This document shows, in pieces, positions 35,230 to 47,213 of a stretch of 64,000 nucleotides of DNA. Each line of letters opens with the position of its first letter. The first letter of the stretch is position 1. The stretch is from Euglena gracilis (taxonomy: Eukaryota > Euglenida > Euglenophyceae > Euglenales). The notes under the pieces were generated by a model. That model had not been told where the DNA came from and searched no databases. It worked only from the letters and a program-made list of their open reading frames with translations. Position numbers and translations under genes: made by a program. The stretch covers positions 53,399,908-53,463,907 of the forward strand of contig CP154956.1 in NCBI GenBank assembly GCA_039621445.1, written 5' to 3'.

Positions 35230-37919
35230 CCCACCCACCCACAAACACACACCAGAATCAACGTCCCAGAGCACCACACTGCCATCTGCCCCTCCACTCA
35301 GCAGCTGACGGCTGTCGGCAGTGCACTCAACACATGTTACCCGCAGGGCGCTGGCAGCCGCTCTCTTGTGACTACAGAAAGTCAGGACATTTAGAGGCCG
35401 ATGAAGACGGAAGACACCCAAACACATTGTTGACACCTCTTTCCAAACAGCCTCCCACCACCTCCCAACCCCCCCTCCCCAGCGACCGACTGCGCGTGTC
35501 CATTCCACGCCACAACTCCAGCGCTGGGCGTCGGTGTGACGGCATCATTGACTTACTGCACGCAACTGCTTGCCTCAAAATGAACATTCGAAGATGGACA
35601 CAGATTTGATTCACAAATAGAAAAGAGACCACCAATGGGGTTTGCGAAAGAGCATTGATAATAACCAACAGAAATTGTTCGAAAAATATTCCGAAACGTA
35701 TCTGCTCCCTTGGACATCAAGGGAGGGCAAATGTTTTCAAAATTTCAGTGGGTGGTGCACCCCTTGTGGCAGAGGTGACCTGCCAATGAACAAAGAGCAG
35801 CATCTTACAAATGTGATCCGCGTGTGGGCGGTTACCTGCCCCCAACCTCCAAGGGGGGGTCCAGCAGTGGCAGGGCAGGGGCGGGGGCCATGGGCCGCAA
35901 GACGCCGTCTGCGCACACCCGATGGGCCACCGGCTGCCCGCGCAGAGTGCGCACCAGCGCCCCTGGGGGGAGGCAGGGGGGGGGGCCCGCTGGCTACACC
36001 AGAAGCTTGACGCCCAGGTGAGGGAGCGTCAACGGGAAGCGGCAACGTTGGGGGTCTCCGCTGAACCGCCGTCACAGCTGCCCCAACCCAGACCCGAACA
36101 CCCCATTCAGCCAATGGAAGAACTGTACAGGTTCGGACCCAGGGTTTTTTTTTTAAGACTGGTGGGGGGGTCCACCCCGGGTCCCAGGGGACCCAACCCA
36201 CTTTTCCCCGAAAAGGCCAACAAATTCCGGAAAATGCTAAAAAATAGCACCTTTTTCAAAAAATTTCGGCGCCAAATAACCCACCCCCCTCCGCCCCCCC
36301 CCCCCCGGCCACCCCCCCGGGGGGGGGGCGTCGGCCGGACCCACCCACTCACCTCCCCATCCCCCCGGGGTCCAAGACTTAAAAAAAAACGCCTGATTCG
36401 GACCAGGGGAAAGGAGGACATGGGAGGGGAGAGCTGTTGCGGGAAGGGGAGCAGAACTGGGAGGGGCTGGGGGTGTGCAGCGGACGGGCGCAGCACGCCG
36501 TGGGGGGGCTGACCTGTCTTGATATCGTAGAGCTGCAGTCCCCCGGACGCAGTGCCCGTCCCCCAAGGGCCTTCGGGGGTAGACGGGAGGGCATATCAGT
36601 GCATCACCCAGCGAACAAGAATCTCTGATGCGATGTCACCACAGTCCCGTGGCATCGGCACGACCCAAAAATATCAAATAAACAAAAGTAAACATAAAAA
36701 CTGCAGTTCGATTTCATGCATTTTGGGGGCCCCGGGGGAGGCTCCCGCCGTAGGGTGTGATTGATGGGGGTAGCGGAGGCCCCGGCACCAGGAAACAACC
36801 ATCGGCGGTGTGCGTCATGGCAAAGGTCTCAGTGCAATCCCTCCTCACGTGGGCGGGCGGGGGTCGGGTAGCACCATTGACAATTTCCTCAGAAAAAATC
36901 CCAGTTTAAACATAAGAAGTACGTGTTCTGTAAATGACCCCCCCCCCCACATATGCTGGTGAATTACAACAAGCGAGATCTGGCGGCTTTGTGGCTGATG
37001 AGCTTTGTGACTGATGAGAGAAGGGCTCGTCTTGGATTTGGGGCAACCGACTCAACAACACTCCTGAGGGGAGGAGAGAGGGAGTCCATCTAGGGCAATT
37101 CAAACCACACTCGGCCACAAGACCCCATGGCCACAATGCGCCGGCCGTCGAACCACTGCAGAACCAGTGCACCATACCGCGGCACACCGCCACCCGCAAC
37201 ACTGCGCCGGGGTTGTCACGCGGGGCCCACACCCAGGGCGGCGTCCCAGAACTTCACCGCGCCATCCCGGCCGAGGGACGCCACCGTCCGGCCGGCCGGG
37301 GAGACCGCCACCGCCGCGACGGACCGCTCGTGCCGGCCCACGACGCCGAGGGACGTCCCTGGGGGCGGCGCGGCGGGCGTGCCGACGGCGACCGGCCGCC
37401 ACCAGTTGGTGGGGTTGGGGGGTGGCCTGGGTCTATTGAAAAACGGCTCCAACGCCCGCACCAGCCACCATGGCTTTGTTTGTGACCTGGCAAACCCGAA
37501 GGAGAAAGGCGGGTGGACGGACTGAAATCACCCGGAAACAAAACTGGCAAAAAAGAACAGGTCGACATCAATTCAACGCCGCGGGGTCCTGATAAGGAGG
37601 GAGCGACCAAGCAGCAACACACACCCGTCACGGCAGCGAGAGCGACGGGGCGGGGGCGGCCTGTCATCCGCGAAACAACGGCCACGACCACCGCCACCGT
37701 CACGGCGGCCCACCACGCTGTGGCATGGGCACTGGTGTGGAAGCGCGTACGCCACGCCAGCGGAGCAGTGCCGCCGGCCTGCCTGGACGGGGGAAGAGGC
37801 CTCCGGCTGGGGGGCCTGGCCGGTGGGGGCTGGGCCCGGCTCTCGGCTGCCCACAGCCTGCCCTGTGGCCCCGTGTCCCTGTCCACCGGGTCCCCGATCG
37901 GGGAAAGCCGGGAATCCAT
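32439..37919 (-). CDS. WD40-repeat (beta-propeller) protein with N-terminal hydrophobic exon
   Basis: Exons N to C: 37919-37532, 37358-37233, about 37200-37095, 36570-36514, 35962-35836, 35371-35253, 34779-34654, 34410-34291, 33196-33066, 32874-about 32700, about 32501-32439. Blade cores seen are DGAVKFWDAALG, LQLYDIKTG, DGSVVLWDVDSG, DGLLLVWDAATG, TQVWDMETG, DGEIRLWDAASG and DDGTVRAW. The blade introns repeatedly interrupt the Gly codon after WDxxxG in phase 1. WD40 propellers are protein-interaction scaffolds; no specific partner can be assigned. Exon 1 (MDSRLSPIGDPVDRDTG) joins in phase and has two hydrophobic stretches (AVTVAVVVAVV and VALAAVTGVCCCLVA), so this could be a membrane-anchored propeller, but that exon is the least certain. 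Exon 3 has competing reading frames. The exon at 33196-33066 is one base short of an open frame. The proposed terminal exon ends DTRAPAPTTAAA and stop. Confidence 0.8.
34110..34290. repeat. (CAACA)n then (AC)n microsatellites at a 5' splice site
   Basis: CAACA pentamers at 34110-34200 are followed by an AC run at 34216-34290. On the minus strand the GT run begins exactly at the donor of the WD40 exon 34410-34291. Confidence 0.95.
34514..34556. mobile_element. Minimal family A element: hairpin made of the two terminal repeats
   Basis: Sixteen-base perfect arms, CTTCTTTTTAAGACCC at 34514-34529 and GGGTCTTAAAAAGAAG at 34541-34556, are separated by only a G-rich loop of 11 bases. It is in the WD40-gene intron between the exons at 34.78-34.65 and 34.41-34.29 kb. 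It looks like a collapsed copy or the core of the family A ends. Confidence 0.6.
34906..35252. repeat. (ACCC)n / (ACGC)n minisatellite at a 5' splice site
   Basis: About 340 bp of CCCA and CGCA tetramers. Its right edge on the plus strand is the donor of the WD40 exon 35371-35253, so the intron starts GTGTGTGTTTGTGGGTGGG. Confidence 0.95.
36131..36406. mobile_element. G-tract inverted-repeat element (family A copy)
   Basis: The left end GTTCGGACCCAGGGTTTTTT (then TTTTAAGAC) and right end GACTTAAAAAAAAACGCCTG (then ATTCGGACC) are inverted repeats matching the family A pattern. The interior has long C/G-runs and the AATTTCGGCGCC word. It lies in the WD40-gene intron between exons 36570-36514 and 35962-35836. 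Confidence 0.6.
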
Positions 37920-39950
37920 GCCACAATGCCCACTGTTAAAGGGCCTCGACCCCGACCCGGCCCCACCGCTTTGGGAGCTGGCGGGTGGGGGGTGGGGGGG
38001 GCATTCGACAGGGGCACTGGGGCACTGGTGGAAGAAGACACTTCGGATCGAACAGAGTGCCGGGCCATTGCCGGTGGATCCTTGGCGGAAGCAAGCAGGG
38101 GACAAATGGGACCCTCCACACTTTTCTGTTTCCCAAAAAAAAAGGTGCCCCGGCCTGCCTTGCCCGGACGGGGCCCGGCCCTGAAAGCTCCCTCCCATCC
38201 CTCAAGAGAGCAGTCTGGCCACCTCGCGCAACGTCGTCAGGGGGCGGCCGTGGGAGACAGCTAGCCTCGGGGGAAGGGCAAGGGTTAGGCGGCTGGGGGG
38301 GACGGGCAGCCCGGGCAGAACCAGCAGCAGCAAGAGGCCGAGGGCAGGGTTTAACGGAAGGCCAGGTGGGGGTCCCCACCCCCTCCAGCCAGAGAGGACG
38401 TGAGGGCAGGGGTTCTTGAGGACCCGGGGGGGGGGTCCCGGAGGCCGGCTGAAGGATGTGCTGGCTGGACCCCCAGGAGGTGGGGGTCCAGGGGGGGGGG
38501 TCCGGCCGGCTGGGAGCTGAGTTGGCATTTTTCAGTCAGAATCTGGAGGTGAGACCCCCAAAACCACCAAAAAAATGCGATTTGACCACATTTTGAAAAA
38601 TTTCGGCGCATTGCACCGAAAAATTCTTCCTGTCCAGCCCACCTTCACCCGGCTGGCCCAAACTTTGTTTCAGTGGACCCCCTGGTGGAGGGGTCTGCAG
38701 CAGCTGGCAGGACCCGGAGGGGGGGGGTCCCCTCTGGCTAAGAAAAGCCTTGGTTGAGGGGCACAATTCCATTGCTTACTGACCCCTGGTGGGGGAGGTT
38801 TTACCACTTCCCAAAAACCAGTCAGTCACCCCCTTCCACCTAAAAACTCTTCTCCTGCCATTTTGTTGAACCCTGGCCGAGAGACAGGGCAACCCCCGCA
38901 GCGGTGGTACTGCACCGCAATGGGGCCCCCGCTGCAGCCCACTCCATCCGTGGCCCGCCCCTGGCCTGCAGGGGACAAGGAGGGGGGTTGGGGTGGGGGT
39001 GGCTGAATGTGAGCGCAAACTAAAGGACTTGCGCGTTTTTCTTCTTCGAAATTATGGCAGTGTCAATCCATTAAAAACCTACAGAAAGATATAAAGTCCA
39101 ATTAACACACACGGCGCCTAGGTCAGGCAAAAAATAACATGGAAAAATGTCTGGTATCCCAATAAATGAAAAATTTTGAAATGTTGCCCCTCCCCCCACC
39201 AGATCCCCTTATCAGATTCGAATAACGGACCAAACATAAAAAAAACACTCAGGTATTCCTTGTGGAAAAAAAAATGAGGGGTTTTTCCTGGTCAATCTGT
39301 AGAGATAAAAAAAGGCTTCAAAAAAGAAGGGAGGTTCGGCAATCCTTATTGTTCCCTGAAAGACACACTCTGCTCATTCATCTGGTCAACCCTACACAAT
39401 ATTTGTGGACCACATATTTTTTTTGCCAACCCACCGGGGGTCTTCCACCTCCACTTTTCCATAACCAGTTAGTCACCCCCCTTCCTGAAAAGGGGGGGGT
39501 CAGTCACTCAGGGATCTTGGGGAAATTGAACATAAATGTGGAGAAAATACCCTTAAAAAATTCCCTGGTGCCAGCTGACGTTGTTGTATTTTGTTTGCCA
39601 ACCCCCACCACCTGAGGGGAGGTGGTTCGGGCCGAAAACCAGTCACCCCGAAAAAAACCACCCTCTCCCACCCCAGGGAGGTGGGCCAGTGAGTGGGTGT
39701 TTGCATGGTCTGCACGTGTTTTCCTATGGAGCAGAAACGCCCAAGCTTATGGCAAAAGACCCATGCACGTCGTGCTGGCGGGGGAGCCAGTGGGCGCGTC
39801 GTGCGGCCCGTCAGCGGCCACGTGAGCCAGCATAGATAGACAGGGGGGAACGGTTGCGGTGGTGGCCGGCCAACCACAGCAACTGCATAGCGGCGGGTTC
39901 GTCTGCGGCAGCGGGAGGGTGGGCAGTGGTGGAGGGGGAGGGGGGCCGCG
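37920..39950. other. Between WD40 and thioredoxin-protein genes; no confident exon
   Basis: Mixed G-tract element sequence (38.41-38.80 and 39.43-39.70 kb, with AACCAGTCAGTCAC words and an AATTTCGGCGCATTGCACCG hairpin). A minus-strand open stretch at 38340-38202 (LGLLLLLVLPGLPVPPS... to REVARLLS, stop) and one at 38.96-38.87 kb look weakly coding. They could be extra exons, but I could not join them. Confidence 0.4.
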
Positions 39951-40865
39951 CTACTCCCGCTTCGCCCGGTGGCCGCGGGCCGGCAGGGCCCGGCCCAGCG
40001 CCGCGCCGACCAGCAGCCCCGCCCCAAAGATGACCCCCACCGCCGCCTTGCGCAGCCGGTAGATCTGGACGCAGTCGTTGGCCAGCACCTCGTACTGCTC
40101 CCACACGAGGTCCAGCAGCGTGCGCGGGGGAGGGACAAGCGACCCGCCTCGTTGCTGGAACCCTGTGACAGGGGGGGGCTGGATGAAAATTCAAATGCTT
40201 GCAAATTGATGGATGCAGATTCAAAACAATGACCTACGGCACATAATCAACGCATATCAACCAGACACATCGTATCCGTGCATATTCTCTGTCAATGGCA
40301 AACACAACAACAACAACAGCAGCAGCAGCAGTAGCAGCAGCAGGAAACAACAACAACAACAACAACAAGGAAATAAACATGCAAGGCACAAGACATACAA
40401 CCAACGTACAGCAGACAAGCACACACAAAAAACACACACACACACCCGCAGCATAACAGACACACGCGCGCGCGCGCGCACACACACACACATGTGCACA
40501 CCCACCGTCACACTCACACACACGCGCGCGTGCGCACACACACGCACACGCGCGCGCACACACACGCACACACACACACACCACCCTTCATCACCCACTC
40601 CGCCAGGCTACTCACGTCTCTGTCCGGCAGGTCATACTCATACATCTTCTGGTCCGCGAAAAAGAGAAGGGTTGGGTACCTGTGAGGGGGGGGGGGGATC
40701 AACCTGCCAGAGCCAAAAATCGATCCTCAGATCCTTTCGCATTCACATGTTGATAGAAACTGGCTGGCAAAAAGCACATACAAACACAGACACGCACATA
40801 AACATCCATGCAAGCGCGCGCACAGGCATGTACGTATGCACACACACGCACACTCCCACATCGAT

Positions 40866-40897
<32 letters not shown>

Positions 40898-41925
40898 CAC
40901 ACTTAATCATACACATACAATCACACCCAACCGCGAATGCAACCGAACCCCAGGGGGCCGATACCGTTTGATCTTAAACCGCTGGGCCAGCTCCGTGTTC
41001 ACGGTGGCGTCCACCTGCGCGACGATGACCCCCGTGCGCTCCATCTCCATCACCGCCGCCAGCTGCCGCAGCGTGGTGGCCAGGCTGCGGCAATGGCCGC
41101 ACCACGGCGCGGAGAACTTGACGAGCCACCGGCCGGTGGTCCACGCCAGCGACTCGGAGGCGCGGGGGGTCTGGACTGATTACATCCAGGGCACCGGTCG
41201 ATGAGAGGGGTTGGGAGCAGGGCGTCGCTTAATGACCAACCCCAGGAGGGCGGTCCAGCTAAGAGGCTGGAAAATGTGCACTGGCTGGGAAAAAAAAGCT
41301 TCCACCTGACCCCCCATAGGGGTCCCCCATCTGGAACTGGGTCAGCCCAGGGTTAAACGCCCCAACTGCGAATTATGAAAAGGGGGGAAATGATTTCTTG
41401 ACCACAGATTTGACCAGGGAAGCCAACTTTTGACCCATTTTTGCCCATTTTACACCGCCAAAAGCAAAGAAAAAATACGTTGCCCCAGCTGCCGCTTAAA
41501 GTTTCAAAAAAAAAACAGCTCATTGATAGGAGGTCGGAGACTGGAAACAGACTGCTGGCTGGCTGGCTGGACCCCTTGGACGGATGGGGTGTACTTTGGC
41601 ATATGCCGCCCTGGACAGGAGGAAAAAAAGCGGATTGCACATCCCAAGAAGCGAGGCAGGTGCCCAGCAAGTTGGTGCCCTACGCTGGGTGTCGGGGGTT
41701 CTTTTTTTTAGCGATCCGTTGAGAAGTTTGCTACAGCCATTATGTCAAGAAGCTGGGTTTGGGGGGCACAAGAGGTTTGGGGGGAGCCGGGTGGCTGGGC
41801 TGCCCTGTGGCGGCCTGCGTCCGCTTCTCAAAGTCCGCGTCGGTGAGGTCCACGAGGTCCGCCTGGCTGGGCCCCGGCCCCAGCAGGCACAGCAGCAGCA
41901 GGAGCCAGCGCAGCGCCGCCGGCAT
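39951..41925 (-). CDS. Thioredoxin-domain transmembrane oxidoreductase (TMX/PDI-like), 4 exons
   Basis: Exons: 41925-about 41815, 41170-40965, 40679-40616, 40154-39951; phases 0, 2, 0 fit. The predicted protein is about 194 residues. Order: cleavable signal peptide (MPAALRWLLLLLCLL, residues 1-21), a short DLVDLTDADFEK lead-in as in PDI domains, one thioredoxin fold with active site APWCGHC (Cys 61 and 64), the cis-Pro segment KRYPTLLFF, then one membrane span (about residues 164-186, VGVIFGAGLLVGAALG) and a short basic tail GHRAKRE. This is the plan of TMX1-type ER proteins, which make or isomerise disulfides in the ER lumen. That role is inferred from the fold. The end of exon 1 is uncertain: a GC donor at 41814 gives the tightest join, and a GT donor near 41773 would add a Pro-rich insert of about 14 residues. 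It lies 0.9 kb downstream of the aminotransferase gene. Confidence 0.85.
40430..40590. repeat. (CA/CG)n microsatellite in the thioredoxin-protein gene
   Basis: ACAC and GCGC runs, followed on the left by CAG and CAA trinucleotides (40306-40370). It starts about 26 bases inside the intron after the exon 40679-40616. A (CAGA)n run is at 40868-40893. Confidence 0.9.
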
Positions 41926-42828
41926 ACGTGGGGCTGTGGCGCGATGCGGAGCGAGGCGGGCGACGGAGGGCAGCCAGGCACACCGAACCGCTTCCTTTGG
42001 TGTCGGGGGAACACCAATGGCCCCCCCCAGGCAAAATAACTCGGCAGCGAGTAGCAGATACTGAACTCCTCCGAAGGAGCATGAGTCCAAATAAAAAAAA
42101 ACAGCAAAATTTTCACCACAAATTTGAGGCCAAATGAAAGCTGAAGAACACGTCATCCATCATTTGTCAGGGTGGTTTTCCATTTTTCACAAATACTAGT
42201 GCCATGGTGGTTTGCCACAAACATCCATGAAAAATGGCCTTTAGGCGGTTGCCATCAACCGGATTGTTGGTGGGGCAGGCATGCAAATGGAGGGGGGGGA
42301 ATGAAGGTTGTCGTGGGAGGATGCTGAGGAGCTGGGTCAGCCCCAAGGCCATGACACACCAGCGCTACCGCAGCCGCATCCAGTGTGTGGAATGGAGCAC
42401 AAAGGATGGCTGTGCCGGCGGGTGCCGTCGTGGCAGCGGGTCAGAAAACGACGGGCTGGCTCTCCTCAGTCCCGAAAAGATCCAGGGCAGGCCCGTCCTG
42501 TGAGCCTGTGCTGTGAGGGTGGCTGTGCGGGTGTGCAGTCTATGTTTCCAGAGGCATGGCCGTGCCACCAACAGAGAAAACTCAAACTGAAAAATCACAC
42601 GAGGCTCAACTGTAGAACCCCAGGACTGGGGTCACCAAACCACAAATTTTTCGTCTGCCAAATACATGTAAATTGTGTTACAAACAGACAAAATGAATTG
42701 CAGGAAACCTGCGAGACAAATGTGTGGAACGGGAGAGGCAATTCCCATGCCACCATGACATCTCCTGGCGGACATCTGCACCCAGCGCTGTGCACAATGG
42801 CGGAAGGGCGTGGCTGGGGTGGGCGGCG

Positions 42829-45800
42829 TCAGGCGCGGGTGACGTTTGCCTTCCGCAGCGGCTCCAGAGCGGCAAACAGCACCTCCTGCTTCTCCGGGGC
42901 CCGGGCCGCCATGCGGAAGAAGTGGTGGTGGTCCTCGCCAAGCCCCTCCAGACACGCAGCATTTGGGTTGGGTGTTGGGTGCTGTAGTTGAGAGTTGTTT
43001 GGGATTATTCCGGAACGGTCCGGAAATGTGTGCTTCCAGGGTTGTTGGGAGTTGTCGGGGATCAGCAGGAAATTCCTTGGAATTGTAGTGAACCATCAGG
43101 GATCCTCAGGCCGCGGGGATTATTTTCAGGCTGGGGGGGGGTGGAGTGGGGTCCCAAACACCACCCACCCACCTGCCCAGGGGGTACCCAGGAGGTCCGG
43201 GGGACCGAGGCCATTTTTGGTACTTTGCTCCGGAAAAAAAGGCAAAAATGGCCAAAACCACAACGGAGGGGGACCCATGAGGGCTCAATGCGAAAAAAAA
43301 ACAACACCTACCCTCTGCTGGTTCTGTCGTGAACCCAGCGGCCCAAACACCAAAGACTAGGCGTGCTGTTTGCTGAAGGCCCTTATCCCCCCCTGACGGT
43401 TTGTTTTTTCAAAACATCATCAAGGGAAAACTTTTTGAAAAGACTTTTTCTTTTGACAAAACTGCCAAATCTTCGTAATTTTTGAGCCAAAATCCTAATT
43501 TTCACGTGGGAAAACCCTAATTTTACTTCAATTTTTAAAAATTGTTCAAAAATCTTAGCATATGCATTTGCCCCAACAAGGGCATCAACAAGGTAAAAAA
43601 ACGACAGCTTCAAAAAATGACAATTTCCCCGATTTGACCCAAAAATAGCATTTTTTGTCAATTTCCAAAAAAAAACTGATTTTGAGGGTTTTTTGAAAAA
43701 TTGGTGGATTTCAACAAAAAAAGACAAACAGTGTTTAACAAAAAACATGTTTTTTTAAAAAAAAACAACCCAAAAAACTTCAACCTTAACCCATCTCGTG
43801 GTGTGCTGTGGTCCCCCCCTCGGACCCCCTGCCTAGGAGAGGTCACAAAAAGCTTATACCTCCCTGAAAATGGCCCGAAAATAATTGCACAGATCTTTTC
43901 CAACCCTTTTTCCTTCAAAAATCGCCATCCCGACCCAAAAAATTGCCGGAAAAAAGACATTTTTCTCGTTTTTCTTGAAAAAGGCCAAATTTTGGCCCCC
44001 GTCCGCACTTGCATAAGGGCGCAAAACTGTTTGATAATCGAGAACTCCCAGGTATTATTTCCGGAGGGACTTGGGTGTAGCCCGGCGTGCCAGAACGCAC
44101 TGGCGTGCCTGCCGCCTTGGCCAGGCGCACCACTTCCTGCGCTGTGGCCACGGAGTCTGTCTCCACCCGCCGCCAGGCGCCCGACGTCCCATGGATCAGG
44201 TGGTACGGGGGGGGGGGGCAGCCTGGGACAAGGCACTTCGACAGAGCACCATCTTTTGACAGACGGCACATGTGTTTCCGTCTGCTTCCGACGCAGGCAT
44301 AAACTGAATCATTTGCTATAGGGGGGGGCAGTGATGGTCGGCAGGCCGTACCTATTTTGCATGGGCAGACCCTTCGGCAACGGACGCTGGGTCGGCATTA
44401 TTTACCCCCCAAAACGAGGCAAAGAAAAGCCAAGCCGTAATACTGGGAATGCAACAGTCTCCGGGGGGGAGGGGGGGGGCTGCACTTCCTTCCGTGCGGG
44501 CGCCTGCCCAGAGCCAGGAGTTGAACGGCGCCCCGTGCACCTTCCAGCCGAAGTCCCGTTCCAGGCGCTCTTTGGACTGCTCCCGCCATAGGGTGGTGAC
44601 CTCCCACGTGCGCTTCATGTAATCCTGGATGGGAGGAGTGGGATCCGCATGCGACACGCAAATGACGACACGCACTCTTCTAACGACCAGTCGATAAATA
44701 TGGTGGGAAAAAATACATATTAGAAGCCACGTGTCAGCACGTGACCAAAACAAAAAGGTCACACGCCAATGTGTGACTTTGGCACCGACATTGGGTGGGG
44801 CATACCTCGTCCTTTGCCACCGCACTCAGGAAGTGGAGGGCGACGCAGTTCACGGACCACGGGACCTGGAACGACTTCACCTTCTCGTACTCGTCGATGG
44901 TCGGGGCGATGAAGCTGCCGAGGCGGATGCCGGTGCAGGACCAAATCTTGGTCCAGCTGTGGATGACGTACACCTTGATGCCCCGCGTCACGGTCATCTT
45001 TGCGAGCAGGCCCGCCCACCGGGGACACGCAAACCCCAAATGGTCCTTGAACGCAGACCACATCATTATTGCACATGCATTTTGAGAACATTCAAATTAA
45101 TATGTACTGCCTTCATTAACGTTGTGCGGAACGTTCACCGCATTCAACAACAAGTTGGTGTTTTTTTGGGGCAGCGGGTTTGCCAAAAAGCTGCCAAAGC
45201 TCGGGGCTGGGGCCTGGCCTCCACCCAGCGGTGCTGACTGCTCAGGCTGTCCTCCCGCCACTTCGGCCCCAGCCAAAGCTGCATGCTCTCGTCCACCATC
45301 ACGGTGGTGCCGTCGGCGCAGTTCTTCTCGATCCACCTGGGCCGGGCAAAACGACCGATGGCGGATGGAACCACAACAACCCAATAACAAACTAGAATTC
45401 AACTTTGACTGTGTCAAACGTTTTTTAAATATAAAAAAACATACACCAACATATGCAACAAAACATAGTAACAATCCGGCACATCACGGGTTCCTTAAAG
45501 CCCCCCCCACCAGGAGGGAAAGATCCTGTGGGCCCGCTGGAAAAAGGTGCTGGCTGGAAAAAAGGTGCTGGTTGGACCCCCCCCTCCCTGTGGGTGGGTC
45601 CAACAACAATCAAGCAGACTGGCAGCTGGACCCCGAAAGGCAAAAAAGCCCAAATCCAGCCGGGTTGGCATTTTTCGGCCAAATGCCGGATACGAAACCC
45701 TAAAAACCCCCTCAAAGTTGCCACTTTTGGCCATCGACCCCTTTTTAAAAAAATTATCGGCACTTTGTATTGAAAGCTTTGTCGGCTGGCCCGAACTTCA

Positions 45801-47175
45801 TTTTAGCGGGCTGACACGGCCCAGACCCCCTCCGGAGATGCGGTCCCCCGGCTTCTGAAACCCCCTGCGGCTCACATCCATCCTTCTCTTTTACTCAGGA
45901 ATTTTGTTCTTACAGCATCAGAAAAAGAAGAAGACTTCACTTCTGCAATCACATACGCCTTTATTTCCTCCACGTGCAAATAATCGCCGGTCGGGTTGCA
46001 GGGATTGACAATGCAGGTCAAAGTGGCGCCGCCGATGCGACTCGGAAGGGAGGAATTCGGCTCCATTCCCCATGCCGGTTTCCCAACGTTGACAGTCAAG
46101 CCTACCGGTGTGGGGGGGGAGTTGCACCCGCTGGCCCCCGACACGCCAGACGCATCACAGCTTGCACAAGACGGGGCACGGCAATGGACATTTAGCCATT
46201 GGATCCCATTTGGTCCGGGCCGGCTCGGTCGGGCGTCGGGTCGTCCTGCCGCAGGATCTTGTAGCCGCACGCCGCGGCGCTGCGCTCGTACTCCTTGTAC
46301 TGGGTTTGCCACGGCCCATTCTTGAAGCCCCCGACCTTCGTGCCGCAGCGGGCGATGAGGTCGATGAGCTCCGAGGCCCCGTTCTGGCCAGGGCGCAGCG
46401 ACGCTTGGGGGGAGGAGCCCACACCTGCACTCTGCTGTAACAAATTGTGAATACTCCCAAGCCCATTCCACATATCCACCTGCATTATTCACACACACCT
46501 CTCCTTTGCGCAGTGTTCCATGCTTGTGATGTTGTGACGTGGTACTTTGTTTGACTGGATCCCCATGAACTGTATTTCACCTCGTGCATTGCATGTACTG
46601 GTGCTGAGGTGGGCCCCTTGAAAAGCAAAATGATTTACCATTGGGCACTCCTGCGGTTTGATATTGGGGTGACATTGTTGCCTCCTTGGGGCACTGCTGT
46701 GCTTTTTTTGCAGTGTGCATGTACAACGTGTAGCGTACGACGACGTACGACGGCGTGCGAACCGCCGGGCTACCCCTCTGGGTGCCGAGCAGCAGCCGGT
46801 GCTTGTTGATGATCCAGTTGTCCGGCCACAGGAACTTGGCGAGGTCCGTCAGCCCTGGCTCGAAGTCGGCCCGCGGGTAAAAGCTCATGAAGGACAGCGC
46901 CTGCCGCGCGGCGGCCGCCCCGCTCTCGGGAGTGCCGAGGGCGTTGGTCGTGACGCCGAAATCCTCCAAATAGTTGTCGATGGTGTTCCGGCCAGGTTCC
47001 TTTTGTATATTGCATTGCATTGCATTGCATTGCATTGTGATGTGTTGCGTATTGTGTTGTATTGTATTGTGTTGTGTTGTGATATATATATATATATATA
47101 TATATTGAATGACTGCAAGCTTTATACAATACAATATATATATATATATATATATATTGTATTGCATAAAGCTTG

Positions 47176-47213
<38 letters not shown>

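Noticed and set aside
34737-35609. Long plus-strand frame of Thr/His/Pro repeats
   Set aside because: It is a translation of the (ACCC)n/(ACGC)n minisatellite and lies antisense to WD40 exons.
41740-42156. Longer start for the thioredoxin protein upstream of 41925
   Set aside because: The Met at 41925 begins a textbook signal peptide; upstream residues in the same frame would bury it.
42308-42991. 227-codon plus-strand frame
   Set aside because: It is partly antisense to the last aminotransferase exon; the rest has no recognisable protein character.
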